From assembly GCA_963971575.1 (NCBI GenBank), contig OZ020611.1, positions 149,198,419 through 149,262,418 on the forward strand: 64,000 bases of DNA, written 5' to 3'. Below are positions 57,808 to 64,000 of this stretch, piece after piece. Under the pieces are notes generated by a model. That model was not told where the DNA came from, did no database searches, and saw only the letters and a program-made list of their open reading frames with translations. Each line of letters opens with the position of its first letter. The stretch's first letter is position 1. The translations under genes and the position numbers were made by a program. This stretch comes from Liopterus haemorrhoidalis (lineage: Eukaryota; Arthropoda; Insecta; Coleoptera; Dytiscidae).

Positions 57808-59430
57808 TTTTTTTTTTTTTTATTTCTATGAAAAAAGATGTACTTCAACAACTAAGTCATTAGTACCCCGGTACATTTGGTTACATAGTTTGTATGGATA
57901 TATGTTATACAGTGTTTATAATTTGACATGTTATGTTATACAATAATTTTACAGAGGTTTCAGATTTTACATAGTAATTTAGTTTCTTTTAGATATTTTA
58001 TTACTTTATTTAGTGCGTTTTCAGAGTCTAATAGTGCTCCTTTCAAGGTTTCGGGTATTTTATATTTTCTTCTATCTACTTTAAAATTGTTACATTTTAG
58101 TAGTATGTGATCCACATTTAATTCAGTTCCACAGATTTCACATATAGGAGAATCTAAACGATGGAATACGTGTTGATGTGTAATCAGAGTATGTCCTATT
58201 CTTAATCTTATTATTATAGTTTGCTCTCTTCTGTTTCTTGTTGCTTGCCATTACTTTCTGTTTTCTTTTATTTCTCTAAGGTGATTGTTTTCGACATTTA
58301 TCCACTCCTTTTTCCATTCTTCTTTAATATTATTTTTCATCCAAGCTTTATAGTCTGCCATTGGGATTGGGATTTGAGTAATTTCTTATAGTGTTGTTGC
58401 CTCTTTCGCTTTTGTGCAGGACTTCGAACCGGAACTGAACCGAAAACCGGTAAAAACCGTTATTTTTGTCGAAACGAAAACCGGAACTGAACCGAAAAAA
58501 AATATCGGTTTATTTCGGTTCAGATAATGTTTATGTGAGTGAATATAAAATACATTTTATTTAAGATTATTTTTTAAACTGATGAGCAGAAAAAAAATCG
58601 TATTTTTTTTAACTGATAAGTAAAAAAATGCTCTTCTATTATTTCGGAAGGAGGGGGGGGTGAACGCCAAGAATCCCCCCCTTGGCAGCGGCCTTGGTAT
58701 GATTATTACAAAATAAGGAATAAAATGTTCTACTAAATTATAGTAGAAAATAAATTTCTATTATTAGTATAAGCATTTACAAATTTATCACTCGGAACTG
58801 AACCGAAAACCGAAAAAAAACCGTTATTTATGCCGGAACGAAAACCGGAACCGAACCGATATATATATATATATATATTTTTAATTGAACCGGAACGAAA
58901 ACCGAAACGAAAAAAATAACGGTTCGAAGCCCTGCTTTTGTGTCATCTCTCTCATTTCCATTTATACCTATGTGTGCTGGGGCCCATAATATTATTATTT
59001 TTTTTTATCTTCAGTTCTTAATTTATGTATGGTATTTTGAATATTTAGTACTAAGCCATTTTTGGAGTACATCTGCCTTAATCCTTGTATTGCACTTTGG
59101 GTATCCGTTATTAATATGAACTTTTCAGAGTCACTTTTTTCTAACTACATTGCTTGGAGAAGTCCATACATTTCGGCAGTATAAATACTTGTTTTGGACG
59201 TTGGATGAAAGGCATATTCTTTGTCTGTTATTATTACAGATACTCCAGTTTCGCTTCTAGTTTTTGATCCATCTGTGAATATTTGTTGGTAGTCCTGGTA
59301 TTTCTCAATTATGTTGTGGTATTAGTTTATGTATATTTGTAGGATGGTGTCTTGTTTCTTATTAACTTGAAGTTGTAGGTTGAAAATTGGTTGCGATAAA
59401 TTCCCCCTATAAACCATAAAAATGAATACG
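57808..59430 (-). pseudogene. I-group retrotransposon 3' fragment, split by a hAT
   Basis: From about 59400 down, the minus strand reads IEKYQDYQQIFTDGSKTRSE, TGVSVIITDKEYAFHP, TSIYTAEMYGLLQAM, FILITDTQSAIQGLRQMY, an RNase H with its Asp, Glu and Asp. The hAT at 58417-58934 follows. Beyond it comes ADYKAWMKNNIKEEWKKEW, IIIRLRIGHTLITHQHVFHR, CEICGTELNVDHILLKC (complete zinc finger) and a stop near 57965. The 3' tail is AATAAAAAAAAAA at about 57808-57822. The RNase H finger region has a few stops. The RT, endonuclease and gag are absent (5' truncation near 59430). The sequence differs from the element at 52415-57257. Confidence 0.85.
58417..58934. mobile_element. hAT MITE, 518 bp, inserted in a retrotransposon
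   Basis: The left end CAGGACTTCGAACC and the right end GGTTCGAAGCCCTG form the TIR. A perfect TSD, CTTTTGTG, lies at 58409-58416 and 58935-58942. Subterminal zones are packed with CCGGAACTGAACCGAAAACC-type words, at least eight copies. An (AT)n tract lies at about 58860-58878. Without it the flanking retrotransposon coding sequence is continuous. Confidence 0.95.
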
Positions 59431-60684
59431 GATCTAATAAAATAACCAGGAGCTGTACATATGTCTTTTGTCTAATATTAGGTAGTAAGAATAGTAGCAG
59501 TCGTAATATTTTCTGTAAAAGTAATTTTTTATATACGTTTTTAAAATAGTAGATATGTATACAAATGAAACATAAAATTTGATTTAAATAGTTAATACTC
59601 GTACTTAATTAACATGTTAACTAATGCACATTACCTTAACATAAAATGTCAGTAAAAATTCGTAATAAATCAAAGAGTAAAAAGTAAATATCAAATAAAA
59701 TAACTGAGGTGTTAGAGAGAACAAGGAAGTTTGCTCTACACACCTAATATCCGGTCAAACATTTTTTGTTTTACATAGGTGTAACATGTACATAGGAAAT
59801 TATTAGCACTTCTACGAAAATGCTTTTATTTGTAATTTCTAGTATTTCTTTTCATTCACTGTTGTCCATATACCAATGTATATACAGCGTGCTGAATTGA
59901 CCTAGTGCAGGGGTCGGGAACCTTTTGGAAACGAAGAGCCATTTTAACAAAAAACGTACAAAAAATAAAATTTAGGGAACCGCAGTTTTAATTAAATTTA
60001 TTTATTCATTATTTCGATATTTACAACTGACGCACGTATACACATGGAACTTTAAAAAAATTAGTTATTGTTTTCTCTAAGTACAATAAATAAAAGGGTG
60101 TAAATTTTCAGCTCTTTTAACAAGGTTCTCGTAACGTTAACAGAGTTCCTCTTAACGGAAAAAAATATGAAATAACCCTTTAAAAAAAAAAATGCGCCCT
60201 TCTTCGCCGTGCGTAACTTATTATTCGAAAGATCTTTTTAACCGTGAAAGAACATTTTTACCGTGCTTATCTTGCAGTTTGATAGATCTTTTCAACCGTG
60301 CATAGCGAAGACCGTGCAACCGTTCGAAAGACCTAATTTTACTGTGCATAAACCTTTTTTCATCTTGAGTAACTTATCGTTCATAGATCAATTTTATCGT
60401 TCAAAACCCTTTTTTCACAGTGATTAACTTACCGTTCGAAAGACCTATTTTACCGTGTGGAGGTTCTATATTAATGTGCCTTTAATATTTCTCCTAAATG
60501 AAACGATATTTTTTATAAATATTTATTTTATTTATTTAAAAGTAAATACAACCAAGTATTGCAAAAATAATATAACCATTATTATAGCATTCAATTTTGA
60601 TATTTAATGCAATTTTTGGACTTTCTGTGTCTCCGCCGTAGTTGTCTCATTTTTTCTAGTGCTAATGTCGCGAACATTACACTG
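59431..60684. other. No gene recognised; orphan hAT end
   Basis: CAGGGGTCGGGAACCTTTTG at 59908 is a typical hAT left end, but no right end was found before 60684. A tandem array lies at 60190-60465. Confidence 0.5.
60190..60465 (+). repeat. Degenerate tandem repeat, about 60-75 bp period
   Basis: About four units share ACCGTG, TAACTTACCGTTCGAAAGAC and CTATTTTACCGTG in order. Divergence between units is high. Confidence 0.65.
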
Positions 60685-60688
60685 TTAA

Positions 60689-62312
60689 CCCTTTCCACTC
60701 CAAGCCTTTTTTTCTTTTTATTCTACCAGCTCCACGCCAAAACTGCGTTTTTTTAACTTTTAGTTTTTTTTTTTTTTATTTTGTAAATAAAATTGATTTT
60801 TTCTTATCTGATAACCTTTATTTTAGTTATTACATGATATTCGGCCCGATTCTGTAAAAAGTTACTAGGTTAGTTGCTACTGAGTAACGTTGCTACGAAA
60901 TAACTTTTATAGTAACTTTCTTATCAATCGCCAAACAATTGGTATTCTCCAAGCATAAGCAAAAGCAACGTTCTTATAACAAGTTATATTTAGTAACGTT
61001 GCTACAAAGAACCGTGAAGCTAGAAGCAGATTACGTTCTGCGCAGGCGAGGTATTCGTTTTTAATTGAGTTTGACAGCTATGTTGTGAGTTTCTGAGGTT
61101 AAACGAAAAATGTTTTATAAACAAAATCAGAAAAAGAATTGCAAACTGATGGAAATTCTGTTGAATTTCCTGGAAAATAACCTGGTCATGGTCGGTGATA
61201 CGAGTGTTTAAAAAATAATTGACAGGAACGAGTGGTGGTGCTGTGGTGATGTGCTATGTGGTTACTGTTTTCTATGTGGTGGTGCAAGTTATAGTCCAAA
61301 TTTAAATGAATTGCGTGAAATACAGTTAAAGAAGTTCGGATAGTCATTGAACAGGCGCGCACTTTAAACATTGATCTGGGAAGGGTCTATTTCGAAAAAA
61401 TATCTGTAATATTATTACAAATGTATTGTTGTGTTTTTATGGAGAGGACTGGGTTTATATATTAATTTAATTTTGATTATAATTTAATTTTTAATAATAA
61501 AAAAGGTGATTGTTATTTGCAATCGCTTAGTTTTTATTAAATAAGATTTGATTTTTCAAATCCTTGGGGGAAGGGGTCTGAACTCGTCGACCACCCCCTT
61601 CTGTGCGCGGCTTCTATTGACAGTCGTAGTTAATACATTTAAAAAATATTGTACTGTTATACTATTATAAAACAAATGTAAATAAACAAAAAAAAAATAG
61701 AAATTGAAATAAAGAACTCGAAGAATTTTGTGCTATACAGAAAATAAAATAAAAATCCTTCTATAATAATTATCTCTATGTGCCCTTCATTGTAAAATGC
61801 TTGAAATAATTCATTATTAAACAGAAAAATTGCGATTTTTCACGATTTTAACAAGTTATTTTGAAGTTACTAAGTGTAGCAACTGCTTTCTGTTAGTTGT
61901 TATCCATAATAACTTTTTTTAGCAACTAGTTACTAATTTCATAGTAACTTTTTTCTTACAGAATACGGATTTCGTGAAAGTTGCTAAAAAAGTTACTGAC
62001 CTTGTATTTAGCAACTTTTATTGTAACTTTTTTGTAGTAACTTGCTTACAGAATTGGGCCGATTATATTATAATTCTTAATTCTAATCTTTATAATACCT
62101 TCTGGTATGGTATTTTTCAAAACAAATCCCGGGATGAAGCGAAGGTTTTGCCTCATATGTTTTGCAAAAATAGCATGTTTCTTTTCTCCCACCTTTTATT
62201 TATTAAAAAAGAAGAAAAAAAGAAATATTACACCATGTCGAGTGTCACTCGACATTGGAGTTGGTGGAACAAAATCAATGTCGAATGACACTCGACATTG
62301 GAGTAAAAAGGG
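60689..62312. mobile_element. piggyBac-type MITE hosting another element
   Basis: It is flanked by TTAA at 60685-60688 and 62313-62316, with ends CCCTTTCCACTCCAA and the complement of CCCTTTTTACTCCAATG. A TTAA target with CCC...GGG ends is the piggyBac signature. Near the right end TGTCGAGTGTCACTCGACA, a 9-bp hairpin, recurs in a changed form 36 bp later. Excluding the inserted 60842-62061 element, it is about 400 bp with no transposase. Confidence 0.85.
60842..62061. mobile_element. Nested TIR element with AGTTACTA subterminal repeats (Harbinger-like?)
   Basis: Ends CGGCCCGATTCTGTAA and the complement of CGGCCCAATTCTGTAA are flanked by ATT (60839-60841 and 62062-62064). Both subterminal zones of about 200 bp carry many AGTTACT/AGTAACTT words on both strands. 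The 3-bp TSD and GGCCCGATTCTG ends would suit PIF/Harbinger, but ATT is not the usual TWA, so the superfamily is uncertain. No transposase is recognised in the interior. Confidence 0.7.
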
Positions 62313-62316
62313 TTAA

Positions 62317-62545
62317 AGTGGAAAGGTTGTACGGGTATCGGACATAAAATAAAGCACAAGTATCTACAGCTGACCAGTTTCAACTTAATTTATTTCTTCA
62401 TCAGAGTTGCTACATAGAAGAAAATCAAATATTATAAAAGTGTATAGTAGAAAATAAATAATTATAAGTATAATATTGTTACATACCTGATATTAGTATT
62501 AAAGATATAGTAAAATTAATAAAAATGGGTCATGGTATAAAAACA
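62317..62545 (-). mobile_element. Penelope-like terminal repeat, third copy, with decayed hammerhead
   Basis: Homologous to 34044-34290 from GTGGAAAGGTTGTACGGG through TACCTGATATTAGTATTAA to GGGTCAT. The minus strand at 62366-62410 keeps CTGATGA and GAAACTGGTC, but helix II has lost its pairing, so this ribozyme would be inactive. It starts directly at the TTAA of the piggyBac element. Confidence 0.75.
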
Positions 62546-62912
62546 GGGTGTTGAAAATATAAATACATTTTTTTTTATATATATCACTTTTCACGAGATT
62601 TTTAGATGAACCCTTCTGGAAAATAGGGTGGAGGACAAAAGTTTTTTGACACATTTTTGGGGGAAATTACATATAGAAAATTTCAAATTTCTCAAAAATA
62701 AAAATTCGTTTGTTTTGGATGCCCACTCAAAAAAAAAAACCAGTGGCGAAGGGAAACCTCCGCTAGACTTGCCCTCCCATAAAAAAAATATTTAAAAAAA
62801 AATGTAAATTTAAAAAAAAAAAAAAATTAAATATTTAGATAAATCTTCAAAAATACATCAAATTATGTTCTATACAATTTTTTGTCCAAGGCTTGCTTTA
62901 CTAGTTACGAAT
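62546..62912. other. Tail-like sequence related to 35718-36570
   Basis: TTTTTGACACATTTTTGGGG and GGATGCCCACTCAAAA near 62650-62730 are reminiscent, inverted, of the tail units at 36015-36520. No gene. Confidence 0.4.
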
Positions 62913-63431
62913 TAATTATCATGACCATGGAAACGTTACATATAAGTATGAAAAAATTGAGACTTGGAAAAATTTTAAATAATTTTACAAAAAATTTTCG
63001 AAATATTTTCGTTTTATCAAAAAACGTCTCCAATAAAAGTTATTAGTTATTGCATTTATTGTAACTTTTGTTCAATAAATTTTTTCGAAATATTTTTCTG
63101 TTGCTAAATATTCGCAAAAATCTTAAAATCGACACGAGTAAACTCCCATTTCTAGTCAACCGATTTTCATAAAAAACAATAGGGTTCTTCCCATTTAATA
63201 GGAGAATTTTTTAGTACCAGAACGAACTCTTTAAGTTAAACCGTTTTTGAGTTATCGTGTATACACACAGACACACACACAGACACACACAGACACACAC
63301 ACATACGGACGGCACTTCGAAAATAGGTTTTTTGGATTCCCTGGACCATGAAACGTGGTCATCCGTCAAAATCTCGACATCGAAAATTTTCGCGATTACA
63401 ATACTTGCCCCTTATATATTAAGGTCGGGCA
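62913..63431 (-). repeat. Family M-like repeat, divergent head with (TG/TCTG) array
   Basis: The part at 62920-63170 is the same as the family M tail (ATGACCATGGAAACGTTACA, CTCGTGTCGATTTTAAG). The head, read from 63431, is different: ACTTGCCCGACCTTAATATA, GGGGCAAGTATTGTAATCGC, and a GTGTCTGTGTG array (63261-63302). Overall plan (GACC, ATATATAAGGG, TATTGTAATC, microsatellite, tail) is that of family M, so it is a sister subfamily or a chimera. Confidence 0.75.
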
Positions 63432-63724
63432 AGTAAAAAAATCTTGAAATACATATAGTCTGTTTTTCTGGTATTTTTGTGTTTTACATCGAGTTTGAGC
63501 CTACGTCTAGTTTTAAGACTTTTATGCAACTGGACATTAATATTTGAATGAGCCTATCGATCATTTTGTTTAGCAAAAGCCCACTTTAATCATTACAAAG
63601 TAGGCTCGTGACAACTAAAAAAATAAAAATTCCATTTATATCCGCTTAAATATTTGGAATAGACTTTATTTCTTTAATTTTGCCGCGACGTGTTTTTTGA
63701 GATCTCTGTAGTTTTCATATATCA
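63432..63724. other. No gene recognised
   Basis: AT-rich spacer between the family M-like repeat and the mariner at the window edge. Confidence 0.4.
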
Positions 63725-64000
63725 GGTCTGGGAAAAAGTTCATGGCGTTTTTTTAGTAAAATTCAATTGGTTTTGTTATAGTGTGAAAATGAATTTATTT
63801 AAACCAAATATGCTCCATTATTATCGACAACGTTTTCGGGTAGAGCCATGATGCTATCGATGAAGAATTTCTATGGTTTCTGGTTGAAAAACTGAATCAA
63901 GTGGTTTTCACAGGTTTCTTTTGAAACCAGCTTAATTCCATTGAGAGAATTCTGCAGAGATCGGAATAGGTGATAGTCAGAGGATGTTATGTCTGGAATA
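63725..64000 (-). pseudogene. mariner transposase 3' end, running off the window
   Basis: The 3' terminus GGTCTGGGAAAAAGTTCATG (plus) is a mariner-type TIR. The minus strand reads YSRHNILSDYHLFRSLQNSL, NGIKLVSKETCENHLIQFF, KFFIDSIMALPENVVDNNGA, the C-terminal end of a third mariner subgroup. SDYHLF follows where the third catalytic Asp motif (SPDLAPSDYHLF) would be; here the first part reads SRHNIL, so that Asp is lost. One stop (KP*KFF) is present. The rest lies beyond base 64000. Confidence 0.8.

Noticed and set aside
59908..59930. hAT left terminus CAGGGGTCGGGAACC
   Set aside because: No matching right end or 8-bp TSD was found downstream; kept only as an orphan end.
62107..62316. 69-codon frame with KKKKKR
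   Set aside because: It spans the border of two transposons and their TTAA site, so it cannot be an ancestral gene.

Overview
This window looks like AT-rich arthropod (most probably insect) nuclear DNA that is almost entirely transposable elements (TEs). The evidence is internal: non-LTR retrotransposons with an RNase H domain (I group), CR1/L2-like reverse transcriptase (RT) remnants, a Penelope-like element (PLE), at least five mariner-type lineages, pogo/Tigger pieces, tRNA-like SINEs and a dozen small hAT elements whose 8-bp target-site duplications (TSDs) can be read. I see no convincing host protein-coding gene, no rRNA, no true tRNA gene, no CRISPR and nothing bacterial. The species cannot be named from this.

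Layout. 1-6.3 kb: intergenic DNA with a CR1-like fragment and a hAT nested in a hAT. 6.35-11.6 kb: the best-preserved gene set, an I-group retrotransposon on the minus strand with an uninterrupted 1234-codon pol and a gag broken by one frameshift. 12.6-20 kb: a THAP-domain fragment inside a terminal-repeat element, a mariner with plant-like termini split by a hAT, a Tigger derivative, two SINE-like units and the first copy of a microsatellite-bearing repeat here called family M. 20-33 kb: Tigger, hAT, Harbinger-like and MITE insertions, many nested, plus an RT C-terminal fragment. 34-35 kb: two inverted PLE terminal repeats, each with a hammerhead-ribozyme-like motif. 35.7-38.4 kb: a second microsatellite-bearing repeat and a TIR element with GC-rich tandem and foldback DNA. 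39.4-43.9 kb: CR1-like, mariner and PLE remnants, then two family M copies head to head, then a foldback element split by a hAT.

45.4-52.5 kb is a recent tandem duplication of a mariner/Tigger mosaic. The second copy is essentially identical but lacks about 2 kb. 52.4-59.4 kb holds two decayed I-group retrotransposons in the same orientation, the second split by a hAT. 60.7-62.3 kb is a piggyBac-type element split by a Harbinger-like element, directly followed by another PLE repeat. The window ends in a family M relative and the 3' end of another mariner.

Genes do not form a host pathway. Gag and pol at 6.4-11.6 kb would make an RNP that copies itself by target-primed reverse transcription. 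All other coding traces are remains of transposases or RTs. The main value of the window is stratigraphic: TSDs and nested insertions give an order of events that can be read directly.
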